NCBI RefSeq assembly: GCF_900112265.1
Contig: NZ_FOLO01000005.1
Location: 62,001 to 126,000 of the forward strand
DNA from: Pseudoalteromonas denitrificans DSM 6059
GTDB lineage: Bacteria > Pseudomonadota > Gammaproteobacteria > Enterobacterales > Alteromonadaceae
Length of the DNA stretch: 64,000 nucleotides
Direction of reading: 5' to 3'
Below, one piece after another: positions 27,328 through 37,210 of this stretch. Made by a program: the position numbers and the translations under genes. The first letter of the stretch is position 1. Every line of letters starts with the position of its first letter. The notes beneath the pieces were generated by a model, which saw nothing but the letters and a program-made list of their open reading frames with translations, made no database searches and was not told where the DNA came from.

Positions 27328-27852
27328 TTATTTTTTTGACCAAGGAGAGTCTGTTGGTGCTGATTCTTTCTTTTCTGATGGTCTAAACTTTTCACATATA
27401 CCAGTTAAAAAATTCCTCAACAATTGATCACCACACGCTTTAAAATTTCGCGTTCCACGTTTTCTAAACAAGGCGGTCATTTCTGTTTTTGAAAATCTAA
27501 ATCCAGCTTTTTTCATTACATCAAGCATATCATCATCTCTAAATTCAAAAGCAATACGTAACTTTTTCATAATGATATTATTATTTAGTCTAACAACTTC
27601 AGCACTATTTTGAGTTGATTGCGTTTGATTATCATCCTTAGCGCCACGATTTTTTATGATTAACCCATCAAGAAACTTTTCGAGAACAACATCTGTACAT
27701 TCAACATACGCATCTTCTTCTTCTTTCTTTAGAAGACAACTAATTGAAAAACTAGTTATTTTATGGCCAGAAAGTGCAAAAATTTGTGCGATAGAATCTT
27801 CGCGTAAATTAAGCGCATAACGTAAACGTCTTAGTACTAGGTTATTAATCAT
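27328..27852 (-). CDS. DUF1456 family protein (YehS-like)
   Basis: The 174-residue product is built of two similar halves. MINNLVLRRLRYALNLREDS is echoed by NNIIMKKLRIAFEFRDDDML, each followed by a segment ending in a phenylalanine-rich helix. The halves are joined by a polar linker (about residues 80-92). This is the YehS layout; the molecular function is unknown. The ribosome site ggag stands 6 bases before the ATG. Confidence 0.8.
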   Translation of the reverse strand: MINNLVLRRLRYALNLREDSIAQIFALSGHKITSFSISCLLKKEEEDAYVECTDVVLEKFLDGLIIKNRGAKDDNQTQSTQNSAEVVRLNNNIIMKKLRIAFEFRDDDMLDVMKKAGFRFSKTEMTALFRKRGTRNFKACGDQLLRNFLTGICEKFRPSEKKESAPTDSPWSKK

Positions 27853-28070
27853 AAAAACTCCAAAATTAGGATCGCTAAATTACCACGAAAAACATAAATA
27901 GTCATGTTTGAATAAACAAATACAATATTATTCCTATGATTATTTAAATTTTATATCTGAGCTCATAAAATTGCTTAAAATTTGTTTTATATCCGCTATA
28001 TTGTTTCATATCAAAATATACATACTTCAACAGCGTAACATCTAATTTTTATAAAGATAAGGCACATATT

Positions 28071-29735
28071 ATGGCAAGTGATGTAGAGATTGCACAAAAA
28101 TTCAAACCAATTCCAATTACAGACATATCAAATAAACTAAATATAAAAAGTGAGTATGTTCACCCTTATGGTCGAGATATCGCTAAAATTGATTTAGCTG
28201 CATTAAATGATAAAAAAAATACAAAAGGTAAATTAATTTTAGTTTCAGCAACAACACCTACTCCATCAGGTGAAGGTAAAACCACAACAACAATCGGATT
28301 AGGACAGGCTTTTACGCAATTAAATGAGTCTGTTTGTCTTGCTTTACGCGAACCTTCTCTTGGCCCATGTTTGGGAATGAAAGGAGGCGCAACGGGTGGT
28401 GGATATAGCCAAATTATGCCCGGAGATAAAATTAACTTACATTTTACGGGTGATTTTCATGCAATCACAAGCGCTAATAATTTATTATCTGCAGCAATTG
28501 ATAATCATATATATCAAGGGAACACCTTAAATATCGACATGCGCCAGGTTGTTTGGCGCAGAGTCATGGATATGAACGACCGAAGTCTCAGAAATATTGT
28601 CTTAGGCTTAGGAGGAAAAATGCAAGGCGTCCCCCGAGAAGGAGGATTTGATATCACAGCGGCGTCTGAGGTAATGGCAATGTTATGTTTAGCTGATGAT
28701 GCCCAAGATTTAAAAAATAGATTAGACAAAACATTAATTGGCTATAGCTATTCCGGTGAACCTATATTTGCAAAACAACTTCAAGTCACAGGTGCTATGA
28801 TGGCGCTATTACGTGATGCTTTACAACCCAACCTAGTCCAAAGTTTTGAAGGCACCCCCGCATTTGTTCATGGCGGACCTTTTGCTAATATTGCGCATGG
28901 ATGTAATAGCGTATTAGCAACAAGAATGGCAATGCATCATGCAGATTGGACGATAACCGAGGCTGGCTTTGGTTTTGATTTAGGCGCAGAGAAGTTTTTT
29001 GATATAAAATGTCGCATAGCAAATTTAGATCCTGATGCTGTCGTATTGGTAACAACAGTAAGAGCATTAAAAATGCACGGTGGTAAAAATAAAAAGCAGC
29101 TTGAACATGAAGACTTAGATGCTTTGCAACAAGGATTAGAAAACTTAGATAAACATATAGAAAGTGTTGAAATGTTTAACAAACACCCTGTTGTTGCTTT
29201 AAATCGTTTTGCATCAGATACTGATGCTGAAATTGCTTTGATCCGTGCGCAATGTATAAAACATAACGTTTCATTTTCTGAAACCACCCATCATGCCGAT
29301 GGCGGCAAAGGTGCAATAGAACTGGCCAAAATAGTCATGGATTCTGTGGGTAAAAGTAAGCCTTTTCAACCTCTTTATCATTTAGATATGCCCGTTGTAG
29401 AAAAAATAAGGGCAATTAGCAAGTCTATGTATGGTGCAGATGATGTCGCATTCTCTAAACAAGCCGAAAAAGACTTATTACATGTTGAGCAATTAGGTTT
29501 GTCTGATTTACCAATATGTATCGCAAAAGCACCCAGTTCTTTATCTGATGACCCTACTTTACATGGTCGTCCAAGAGATTTTGAAGTAACAGTGCGGTCA
29601 ATTCAAATTAATGCAGGTGCAGGGTTTTTAGTTGTATTAACGGGTAACATTATGCGCATGCCTGGCCTACCTAAAATACCTGCAGCAAATAATATCAAAT
29701 TATTAGAAACAGGTATTATTGATGGCTTAGAATAA
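28071..29735 (+). CDS. fhs: formate-tetrahydrofolate ligase
   Basis: The product has 554 residues, the usual length. The P-loop TPTPSGEGKTTTTIGLGQA (about residues 62-80), the segment REPSLGPCLGMKGGATGGGY and the folate-binding region near the C-terminus (GNIMRMPGLPKIP) identify the enzyme. It makes 10-formyl-tetrahydrofolate from formate, THF and ATP, feeding purine and formyl-methionine synthesis. It is monocistronic: the flanking genes are on the other strand and a hairpin follows. An aagg ribosome site lies upstream. Confidence 0.97.
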   Translation: MASDVEIAQKFKPIPITDISNKLNIKSEYVHPYGRDIAKIDLAALNDKKNTKGKLILVSATTPTPSGEGKTTTTIGLGQAFTQLNESVCLALREPSLGPCLGMKGGATGGGYSQIMPGDKINLHFTGDFHAITSANNLLSAAIDNHIYQGNTLNIDMRQVVWRRVMDMNDRSLRNIVLGLGGKMQGVPREGGFDITAASEVMAMLCLADDAQDLKNRLDKTLIGYSYSGEPIFAKQLQVTGAMMALLRDALQPNLVQSFEGTPAFVHGGPFANIAHGCNSVLATRMAMHHADWTITEAGFGFDLGAEKFFDIKCRIANLDPDAVVLVTTVRALKMHGGKNKKQLEHEDLDALQQGLENLDKHIESVEMFNKHPVVALNRFASDTDAEIALIRAQCIKHNVSFSETTHHADGGKGAIELAKIVMDSVGKSKPFQPLYHLDMPVVEKIRAISKSMYGADDVAFSKQAEKDLLHVEQLGLSDLPICIAKAPSSLSDDPTLHGRPRDFEVTVRSIQINAGAGFLVVLTGNIMRMPGLPKIPAANNIKLLETGIIDGLE

Positions 29736-29760
29736 TTTTCAGAGTCAATCATTTTGTCTC

Positions 29761-29795
29761 AATGCGTAAGTCTAAAGCTTGTTTTCTTACGCATT
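29761..29795. terminator. hairpin between fhs and the FKBP gene
   Basis: Perfect 10-base arms aatgcgtaag / cttacgcatt with a T-rich loop region, between convergent genes. Confidence 0.7.
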
Positions 29796-29799
29796 ATAT

Positions 29800-30270
29800 T
29801 TATTGAATTTCAATTAGTTCAACTTCAAAAATTAATGTAGAGCCTGCTTTAATTTTTCCAGCATTTTGATTGCCATAAGCAAGATTACTTGGGATCACAA
29901 ATTTCATTTTGTCTCCCACAACCATCAATTGTACCCCTTCAGTCCAGCCAGAAATAACTTGATTCAATCCAAAAGAAATAGGTTGACCGCGCTCCACTGA
30001 ACTGTCAAATACAGTGCCATCTATTAAAGTACCATGGTAATGTACTTTTACCTTACTATTACTCTTTGGATGAACTTTACCCTCACCTGGCGTTAATAAT
30101 TGATATTGTAAACCTGAATCTGTCGTTTTTACAGAATCTTGAGTTTGATTAAAAGCTAAAAATTCGGCGCCTAGTTTCAGGTTTTTTTGCGCTAATTTTT
30201 TTGTATTCATTTTATTATAAAAATAAAATACCACTAAAATCACAGCTAAAACTGCAACTATCATTTTCAT
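29800..30270 (-). CDS. FKBP-type peptidyl-prolyl isomerase, membrane anchored
   Basis: The product has 156 residues from the ATG at 30270 (gga 6 bases upstream); further Met or TTG starts lie at 30276 and 30300. One hydrophobic N-terminal segment (about residues 2-20) looks like an uncleaved anchor. It is followed by a short linker and a complete FKBP domain with VKVHYHGTLIDGTVFDSS, ISGWTEGVQLM and IPSNLAYG. It should assist folding of periplasmic or membrane-associated proteins by prolyl isomerisation. Confidence 0.9.
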   Translation of the reverse strand: MKMIVAVLAVILVVFYFYNKMNTKKLAQKNLKLGAEFLAFNQTQDSVKTTDSGLQYQLLTPGEGKVHPKSNSKVKVHYHGTLIDGTVFDSSVERGQPISFGLNQVISGWTEGVQLMVVGDKMKFVIPSNLAYGNQNAGKIKAGSTLIFEVELIEIQ

Positions 30271-30350
30271 AAACATTCCATAATAATATTCTGATCTCAA
30301 TTTTCATCATCATACTTTAAAAATAATGAATTTATATAAGCAGCAACCAA

Positions 30351-30371
30351 AAAAAACCCGATTTAATCGGG
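30351..30371 (-). terminator. intrinsic terminator after asd
   Basis: Hairpin cccgat / atcggg (30357-30371), followed by Ts on the minus strand. Confidence 0.85.
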
Positions 30372-30380
30372 CTTTTAAAT

Positions 30381-31493
30381 TTATTGCTCAACAATTATAC
30401 GTAACATACGCCTCAGTGGTTCAGCAGCTCCCCAAAGGAGTTGATCTCCAACCGTAAATGCACTGATATATTCAGGTCCCATTGCGAGTTTACGAATACG
30501 CCCCACTGGAATTGTTAAAGTACCAGTAACATTAACTGGGGTTAAATCTATTGATGAAGCTTCTCTTTCATTTGGTATTACATTAACCCAAGGGTTATGA
30601 TCTGCTAATATAGATTCTATTTTTTCTACCGAAATATTTTCTCTTAACTTTATTGTCATTGCCTGAGAATGACAACGCATTGCACCAATACGAACGCATA
30701 GACCATCAATAGGAATAGGCTGTTTTAATGAACCAAGTATTTTATTCGCTTCAACTTGCGCTTTCCACTCTTCTTTGCTCTGTCCAGTAGGCATTGGTAC
30801 ATCAATCCATGGGATCAAACTACCCGCTAAAGGCACTTTGAATTGCTCAGTCGAAAGGGAGTCTGACTTTATTGTTTCACAAATAATTTTATCAATTTCA
30901 AGAATTGCAGCTTGAGGATCTGATAGTTTATCTGCAACACTTTGGTGAACTTCGCCCATTTGTTTAATAAGCTCTTTCATATGCCTTGCACCAGAACCTG
31001 ATGCTGCTTGATATGTTTGCGGACTAACCCATTCAATCAAGTCTTGTTCAAATAAACCACCCAGAGCTAATAGCATAAGTGAAACAGTACAATTACCGCC
31101 TACAAATGTTTTAACGCCTTGCTCTAATCCTTGTAAGATTACATCCTTATTCACAGGATCCAGTACAATAATACTGTCATCTTTCATACGTAAACTAGAA
31201 GCTGCATCAATCCAATAGCCATTCCATCCAGATTCTTTTAAATGTGGATAAACAGCATTTGTATACTCGCCACCTTGGCAAGTTAATATAATATCCATTT
31301 TAGCTAATGCTGATAAATCTTTAGCATCTAATAATGGTTTGCTAATACCCGCAAAATCTGGACCTAGTTGTCCCGATTGAGATGTGGTAAAAAATGTAAC
31401 ATCTAAGTTATCAAAATCATTTTCATTTTGCATTCGCTCCATTAAAACGGAACCAACCATTCCTCTCCAACCTACAAGCCCTACTTTTTTCAT
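30381..31493 (-). CDS. asd: aspartate-semialdehyde dehydrogenase
   Basis: The product has 370 residues. It shows an NADP-binding N-terminus [18 protein letters not shown], the active-site cysteine in [10 protein letters not shown] (about residue 135) and the active-site His in the segment [13 protein letters not shown]. It reduces aspartyl phosphate to the semialdehyde, the branch to lysine, threonine, methionine and peptidoglycan. The length and N-terminus fit the E. coli-type enzyme. It is monocistronic with its own terminator. Confidence 0.96.
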   Translation of the reverse strand: MKKVGLVGWRGMVGSVLMERMQNENDFDNLDVTFFTTSQSGQLGPDFAGISKPLLDAKDLSALAKMDIILTCQGGEYTNAVYPHLKESGWNGYWIDAASSLRMKDDSIIVLDPVNKDVILQGLEQGVKTFVGGNCTVSLMLLALGGLFEQDLIEWVSPQTYQAASGSGARHMKELIKQMGEVHQSVADKLSDPQAAILEIDKIICETIKSDSLSTEQFKVPLAGSLIPWIDVPMPTGQSKEEWKAQVEANKILGSLKQPIPIDGLCVRIGAMRCHSQAMTIKLRENISVEKIESILADHNPWVNVIPNEREASSIDLTPVNVTGTLTIPVGRIRKLAMGPEYISAFTVGDQLLWGAAEPLRRMLRIIVEQ

Positions 31494-31646
31494 AGATAAA
31501 AACCCTAAAATATATTATTAAAACCAATTTTAAATTGCGTGAGTTTTTGGATAAATTGGTATGTCGATGCAAGAATTTAGCATTGAAAATGGTATAAAAC
31601 TAGGAAGAATTCAGCTGTATTAATTTTTTTCAATTAATATCATCAT

Positions 31647-33329
31647 TTATCCCAATGCTATGGAGTTTCGTTGTATTTTAGCTGCGTATAAAGCCATATC
31701 GGCACGATTATAGAAATCATCAATTGATGTATTTGGAGTCGGCTGACAACTGTAAATTCCAATTGAAATAGTTACAAAATTAGAAACTTGAGATTGACCG
31801 TGAACTACTTTTTTTAATGCCAATTGAGATTGTAACTGACTCAGCTTAGCTTCTTGCTCTATAGCGTGAGTATTTGGCATTAAAACAGCAAACTCTTCAC
31901 CTCCGATTCTATAAGCACTATCGCCTGCTCTTTCACAAACATTATAAATTAATTTACTGACTATTTTGAGACATTCATCACCTTTAGGGTGCCCATATGT
32001 ATCGTTATATCGTTTAAAAAAATCGATATCTATGATTGCTAAACTAAGGGGAAGATTTTGACGTGAATTTCGTTTAATTTCCAATTTTAAGTTTTCTTTA
32101 AATTGAGCATGATTCAACAATCCTGTTAATGAATCACGAATAGACAAATCCTTTGATTTTTGAACATAATGTTTTAATTTAGTTAATGCTTCTTCCATAT
32201 CACCAAGTTCATCATTTTTATGAATTTCAACTTCAATATCAACATCACCATTAGCCAGTTGTAATATTTTTTCTCGTATTGTTGTGATCCGTATTAATAA
32301 ACTTTTATTAATGAATAACCATATAAAAATAAATGATAAAAGAACACTACCAAAAATAATGATAATAAATAGTATATTCATTTTATCGACTGTATTTATT
32401 GTTGTTTGCTTTTTTTGTTCCATGATTGATTGCATATCAAGACTTAAGTTATCAGCTACATGTTCAATTTTACTTGCTGTGTCTATTTGCTGATTAATTA
32501 ATGTGGTAACAACTGAGCCTAGCCTTAAAACATCATATCTATTTTTAAATAATGAATACTCACCAGCATAAAGATGTTCTATTTTTTTTAGCCAAATTGT
32601 TGTAACAGGTTTATATGCGAATGCGTTATCACCACTTATTAACATTTTTTGATATAAATTTACTGACATTCTCTTAAGCGTATTCAATTCATTAATATCA
32701 TTTGTGCTTATTGCTAACTTGAAGAACTTTAATAAATCAGTGCTACTTTTATAAAATTTATAAGACTGTTCTAATTGTTTCATTTCATTTTTTGTCAACG
32801 CAGAACTGACAATTTTACGAGCAAATTGCTCCATCTCTTTTTGCAAAACATTCTGACTATAATCATGTGCAGACTCTATAGCCTGTCTGTGTATTTTTTG
32901 TAACTTGTCAGCATTGTTTTTTAACAATAAAGGCCTAGAAAATTGCTGATTATAAGAAAGATAAGTATTGATATAAGCATTATATTTAGAAAGGTCATCT
33001 ATTGATAATTTAGAAATTTTTTCAACAAGTAGCTTTTGTATTAAATTGTCTATTTGTTGCCATAATAGATGAATATCATTCATATTTGCATCTATTGACC
33101 CCGCTAAAATCGTATTATTTATTTCACGTAAACGTAATTCTATTTGTTTTGATAAAAATGATAATTCCGATGCATGTCTTATTATTGGTAATGTTTTATT
33201 AATCACATCCTCATACGATTTACTAACAATACCTACAAGGTTATTTGCAATAAATATACATAATAAGGTCAGAAATATACTGAAAGAAAATGCAAAGTTA
33301 AGTTGGTTTTTAATTTTTAAAGGCCGCAT
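31647..33329 (-). CDS. membrane diguanylate cyclase (HAMP-GGDEF)
   Basis: The 560-residue product has TM1 (about residues 12-33), a long helical periplasmic sensor region (about 35-320), TM2 (about 325-347), HAMP (about 348-400) and a GGDEF domain. The active site reads GGEEF (about 479), and RDSLTGLLNHAQF opens the domain. It should make c-di-GMP in response to a periplasmic signal. Its ATG shares one base with the stop of the upstream binding-protein gene (TGATG), so the two are translationally coupled. A direct interaction of the two products in the periplasm is a reasonable inference. Confidence 0.9.
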   Translation of the reverse strand: MRPLKIKNQLNFAFSFSIFLTLLCIFIANNLVGIVSKSYEDVINKTLPIIRHASELSFLSKQIELRLREINNTILAGSIDANMNDIHLLWQQIDNLIQKLLVEKISKLSIDDLSKYNAYINTYLSYNQQFSRPLLLKNNADKLQKIHRQAIESAHDYSQNVLQKEMEQFARKIVSSALTKNEMKQLEQSYKFYKSSTDLLKFFKLAISTNDINELNTLKRMSVNLYQKMLISGDNAFAYKPVTTIWLKKIEHLYAGEYSLFKNRYDVLRLGSVVTTLINQQIDTASKIEHVADNLSLDMQSIMEQKKQTTINTVDKMNILFIIIIFGSVLLSFIFIWLFINKSLLIRITTIREKILQLANGDVDIEVEIHKNDELGDMEEALTKLKHYVQKSKDLSIRDSLTGLLNHAQFKENLKLEIKRNSRQNLPLSLAIIDIDFFKRYNDTYGHPKGDECLKIVSKLIYNVCERAGDSAYRIGGEEFAVLMPNTHAIEQEAKLSQLQSQLALKKVVHGQSQVSNFVTISIGIYSCQPTPNTSIDDFYNRADMALYAAKIQRNSIALG

Positions 33330-34753
33330 CAATGCATTACCATTGCTTTTTCGCCATTTTCATTTTGAGCCTTCATCATTTCAAACATTAATTTGTTAAT
33401 ACCTACATCATATTTAAGTTCTTTACTTGCAATTAAATATGCATATTGACTTAATAAAGGATAAATTGTTCCCATGGCAGTACTCATGTAATGACCATGG
33501 TTTTTAATATCACCAGACCAAGCCATATTAGCTTTAAAAGAAGCTTTTAAGGCATAATGCTGGGGCGAGAATAATTTGATTTTTTGTGTTAACTCTAAAC
33601 TAACATCTTTTCTAGTTGGATTCCCTCCTCCATTTGCATATTTAAATTGACCTTGCTTAGATGTCATAAATCTTAAAAACCAAAAAGCAGCTTCAGGGTT
33701 TTTACTGTCATAAGCAACTGAAAATGCGTATGCTCCATGATAAGGTTTTCCACCAGGCGTTGCCGATATAGCAAAACGCTGCTTTGGATCATTACTTTTA
33801 AGTAGTGAAGATTTCACCCATAAATTATTATAAGCAAATGGCCACATCGCAACATCACCATTAGATAATGCTTCAGCCGATTCAATATACGCAAAACTTT
33901 CATTTGCAGGAAAGGCATATTGTTTTAAATTCAAATAATATAATGCAGTTTGTTTTAAAAACTCATCATTATTAGGAATACTAAAATTAAGTAAGTGTTT
34001 GTTTACGTAATTTGGTTTAAACCAATATCCTCCCTTTGCCCATAAAATAGCAGACCATTCGTCATTTATATGAGGCTTATTCCCAGACATCAAAGCAACA
34101 CCATAAAAATTTTTGTTAAGTACTTGTCCTTTAAGTAATTGGCCTTTTTTTCGTGTGAAGAATTTTGCTACATCGGTTAGTTGATCTAAAGTTTTAGGCG
34201 GTGCCAGCTTATAGTGATACTGAGCTTGAAAGTTTGCTTGTTCATTTACATCATTAAATAAATCATACCTATAGTGATTTCCCATAACATAAGTATTATA
34301 TGGCACACTATAAAGAAGCCCTTTGTAACTTAATATCTCTATAAGAGAAGGAAAAAAATATTTCAAAAAATTTTTCCATCTTTGCTTCTTTTTATCATAT
34401 TTTTTAGCTAAAGAGTTTAATGGAATTGTATAACCCTTTGACGCCCATTCTTTTGCCCAACCAGCTTCTAAAGTGACAACATCATACTGACTTTTAGCAT
34501 TCACCATGCTTTGAGTTTGCACGTCTTGCATATGAGCAAGTTCCAACTCAATTATTTTAACAGGGACTTGGGTTAGCCTTGTAAATTCAGGGGCTAAATA
34601 TTGATTTACGTACTCAGTCCAATGTCCTTTTTCAACAACGACTGTTATGCCTTGTTTATTCTTGATTGTTGGAAAATCAATATCTTTAGCATTCACAAAT
34701 AAACAATTAAAGGCTAATACCATCAAAAGTAAATACTGTTTCATTAGATGCAT
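33329..34753 (-). CDS. periplasmic solute-binding protein (ABC family 1)
   Basis: The 474-residue product has a signal peptide ending near VNAKD (about residue 23). The body matches family 1 extracellular solute-binding proteins, with YDVVTLEAGWAKEWASKG, ADEWSAILWAKGG-like segments and the late region FSVAYDSKNPEAAFWFLRFM. Such proteins usually bind sugars. No permease or ATPase gene is adjacent; the only partner is the coupled diguanylate cyclase. A palindromic operator at 34857, identical in core to one before the sugar transporter, points to sugar-responsive control. A sensory rather than transport role is likely but not proven. Confidence 0.85.
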   Translation of the reverse strand: MHLMKQYLLLMVLAFNCLFVNAKDIDFPTIKNKQGITVVVEKGHWTEYVNQYLAPEFTRLTQVPVKIIELELAHMQDVQTQSMVNAKSQYDVVTLEAGWAKEWASKGYTIPLNSLAKKYDKKKQRWKNFLKYFFPSLIEILSYKGLLYSVPYNTYVMGNHYRYDLFNDVNEQANFQAQYHYKLAPPKTLDQLTDVAKFFTRKKGQLLKGQVLNKNFYGVALMSGNKPHINDEWSAILWAKGGYWFKPNYVNKHLLNFSIPNNDEFLKQTALYYLNLKQYAFPANESFAYIESAEALSNGDVAMWPFAYNNLWVKSSLLKSNDPKQRFAISATPGGKPYHGAYAFSVAYDSKNPEAAFWFLRFMTSKQGQFKYANGGGNPTRKDVSLELTQKIKLFSPQHYALKASFKANMAWSGDIKNHGHYMSTAMGTIYPLLSQYAYLIASKELKYDVGINKLMFEMMKAQNENGEKAMVMH

Positions 34754-34856
34754 ATGGTTGATATTTAAATAAAGGTATACAACTAAGGTAGCAGATTATC
34801 CTGTTTTATTAAATAATATAGAAAATTGAAGTAATATCGTTCTTACATATAAAACT

Positions 34857-34868
34857 TGGAACGTTCCC
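34857..34868. promoter_or_regulatory. LacI-type operator upstream of the binding-protein/cyclase operon
   Basis: tggaacgttccc, 104 bases before the operon start. It shares eleven of twelve bases with the site at 36387. A central CG within a palindrome is typical of LacI-family operators. The regulator gene is not in the window. Confidence 0.65.
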
Positions 34869-35008
34869 TTAATAATTATATTCATAGGCTATGAATACGT
34901 ATTCAATCATTCCATTGCTAACTTCAGAACACAGCAATTTAACTTTTGAAGTGCGCATTAATTCAATCTACTCAAAGAAGAGAGTGGCTTACATTAATAC
35001 GCAATGAT

Positions 35009-35057
35009 CTTTAATCTTTAATCTTTAATCTTTAATGTTTAATGTTTAATCTTTAAT
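35009..35057. repeat. 7-bp tandem repeat across the 3' end of the transporter gene
   Basis: Seven copies of ctttaat or gtttaat. The transporter stop codon (35046-35048) lies within it, so changes in copy number would mainly alter the non-coding tail. Confidence 0.9.
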
Positions 35058-36317
35058 ACTTTTAATCCAAAGACTTGAATATTTAGTTACATTTAATGCA
35101 TACCAAATGATAAAAACATAACAAAGTGCAGGCACAATAAAACTAACTTGTAGATGAAAGATATCAGCCAATAGCCCCTGCAACAGAGGTACTAATGCAC
35201 CGCCTACAATTGCTAGGCATAACCAACCTGAAGCTTGACTGGTTTGTTTACCCAAGCCTGAAATTGCCAATGTAAATATAGTTGGGAACATAATTGAATT
35301 AAATAAGCCAATTGCAAGTACGCTAAACATAGCTGTATTGCCTGTTGATGACATTGTAAGAGTTAACAAAGCAACAACACATATACTATTAATCAATAAT
35401 ATCTTAGCCGGTGATACAAAACGCATAATAAAAGCACCAATGAATCGGCCAACCATAGCCCCTCCCCAATAATAGCTAATAAATACAGCAGCTTTAGACT
35501 CTGAGATACCAGCAATCTCCTTTTCACCAAGAAAGTTAATAAGAAAGCTTCCAATTGAAACTTCTGCTCCAACATAACAAAATATTGCAAACACACCATA
35601 AATAAGGTGTTTAGCTTGAAATAATGATGCAGTCTCTAATGGAACTTGATCGTCATTTTCATTTGCATGTATTTCGGGTAACTTAAGCAATGAAAATAAC
35701 ACGGCGATTGTCATTAAGGCACCCGCTAAAATTAAATATGGGATTTTAACACTATCAGCACTAGACGCTTCGATAACAAGCGCGCTTGTACCACCAAAAA
35801 AAAGAACACTACCAACCATAGGGCCTAAAGTAGTACCAAGTGAATTAAGCGCTTGTGCTAGGTTTAACCTACTTGACGCGGTTTTATCAGGGCCTAAAGC
35901 AGCCACATATGGGTTTGCAGATACTTGTAAAATTGTAATACCACTGGCCAATACAAAGAGCGCTGTAAGAAAAATCCAATATTCTTTGATCATTGCAGCA
36001 GGGTAAAACAAGGCACATCCAACAGATGCAATAACTAGCCCTATAATAACACCATGCTTATACCCTACCTTTTTTACCAAAGTACCCGCAGGTAAAGAAA
36101 CGATAAAATAAGCACCAAAAAAACAAAGCTGAATAAACATGGCTTCTGTATAAGATAACGAAAAAACATCTTTCAATCTGGGAATTAATAAATCATTTAA
36201 TACGGTTATAAATCCCCATAAAAAAAATAGCACTGTCATTGCCGTCAAAGGCAAAAAATAATTTTTATTATTATCAATATCTGATGAATAAGCTTGACTT
36301 AGATTGAGTTGACTCAC
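35046..36317 (-). CDS. FucP/GluP/NagP-family sugar:proton symporter
   Basis: The product is a 423-residue MFS protein with about twelve hydrophobic segments. The opening FFLWGFITVLNDLLIPRLK and the segment SLPAGTLVKKVGYKHGVIIGL are typical of the fucose/glucose-galactose/N-acetylglucosamine group. ILQVSANPYVAALGP is another strong family marker. The substrate cannot be decided without a neighbouring catabolic gene. The GTG start has ggaga 8 bases upstream. A LacI-type operator lies 70 bases before it, so sugar-dependent repression is likely. Confidence 0.9.
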   Translation of the reverse strand: MSQLNLSQAYSSDIDNNKNYFLPLTAMTVLFFLWGFITVLNDLLIPRLKDVFSLSYTEAMFIQLCFFGAYFIVSLPAGTLVKKVGYKHGVIIGLVIASVGCALFYPAAMIKEYWIFLTALFVLASGITILQVSANPYVAALGPDKTASSRLNLAQALNSLGTTLGPMVGSVLFFGGTSALVIEASSADSVKIPYLILAGALMTIAVLFSLLKLPEIHANENDDQVPLETASLFQAKHLIYGVFAIFCYVGAEVSIGSFLINFLGEKEIAGISESKAAVFISYYWGGAMVGRFIGAFIMRFVSPAKILLINSICVVALLTLTMSSTGNTAMFSVLAIGLFNSIMFPTIFTLAISGLGKQTSQASGWLCLAIVGGALVPLLQGLLADIFHLQVSFIVPALCYVFIIWYALNVTKYSSLWIKSIKD

Positions 36318-36386
36318 GCATGGCTCTCCGATTTAAATTCAGTTTTTAGTTTACACAATGTTAACTAAAATACACACGACTATTTA

Positions 36387-36398
36387 TGGAACGTTCCA
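36387..36398. promoter_or_regulatory. LacI-type operator upstream of the sugar transporter
   Basis: Perfect 12-bp palindrome tggaacgttcca, the partner of the site at 34857. Confidence 0.7.
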
Positions 36399-36460
36399 CT
36401 TTTCTTACTAAATATACACAAATTTAGATGAATTGTGTATATTTAGGTTTATGCCTGATA

Positions 36461-37156
36461 CTAAAATGGGATATTGGAAATATTTATATTTTCTGCATTA
36501 TTTGAAATGAGCAAATCAAAATAGCTTAAATTTCCAACTTGATAAAATGCAATAAGCGCTTGTTCATTGCCTGTGTCTGAGGCTAACTTATACCCTCCCC
36601 AACTTGTTGATGTTGCGATAAACTCAAATGATAAAGAATTTCCATTATCAACAATTATTTGAAACTGCTCACTCTCACCTGAAAGCTGTATGATCCAGTT
36701 ATTGGCCTGATATGTTTTGTTAACATCATCATTACTTGGACGTTTTGCTACACGACCAGAGTCTTTTTTATAATTAACCGATTTTAAAGCATTTATACAG
36801 GTATTTCCGGCATCTGATATATTTTTACACTGATAACTATAAACATCTTCTTTAAAGTTACCCTGTACTTCAACCCATTTTTGTTCAGCAGTATCAAAGT
36901 GAGTTCCAATAACTGAACCATTCGCGGTAAATGTTAATACTTTTGACAGTGTAGTTCCGTTTCGTAACCGCGAATAAGCAAAAGCAGATTGTCCTGATAC
37001 ATATAAAGCTTGGCTAGCATTACTTTGCTCGGTGTAGAACCCATTGCCTATTAGGTGAGTTTTTAATGTTGGGGCTGGCGTGTCAGAACTTCCACCGCCA
37101 CCACACGCTATGCACAGAAATAACGCTATACATAAAATATAACTTCGTATAAACAT
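36461..37156 (-). CDS. hypothetical lipoprotein
   Basis: The 231-residue product starts with a lipoprotein-type signal ending in CIAC followed by GGGGSS (lipidated Cys about residue 18), a glycine-serine linker common in outer-membrane lipoproteins. The rest is probably beta-rich, with one cysteine pair (about residues 110-119). I recognise no family. It is on the same strand as the sugar transporter but lies upstream of its operator, so it is not clearly part of that unit. Confidence 0.65.
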   Translation of the reverse strand: MFIRSYILCIALFLCIACGGGGSSDTPAPTLKTHLIGNGFYTEQSNASQALYVSGQSAFAYSRLRNGTTLSKVLTFTANGSVIGTHFDTAEQKWVEVQGNFKEDVYSYQCKNISDAGNTCINALKSVNYKKDSGRVAKRPSNDDVNKTYQANNWIIQLSGESEQFQIIVDNGNSLSFEFIATSTSWGGYKLASDTGNEQALIAFYQVGNLSYFDLLISNNAENINISNIPF

Positions 37157-37210
37157 GGTTAAACTCCTTTTAGTTATCGAATATTCACTTTATAAAAATA
37201 AAGTGAAATA

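Noticed and set aside
34262..34271. atcataccta, matching the blocking end of the Ter-like sites
   Set aside because: Only 10 bases match, it lies in the binding-protein coding region, and such a short match is expected by chance.
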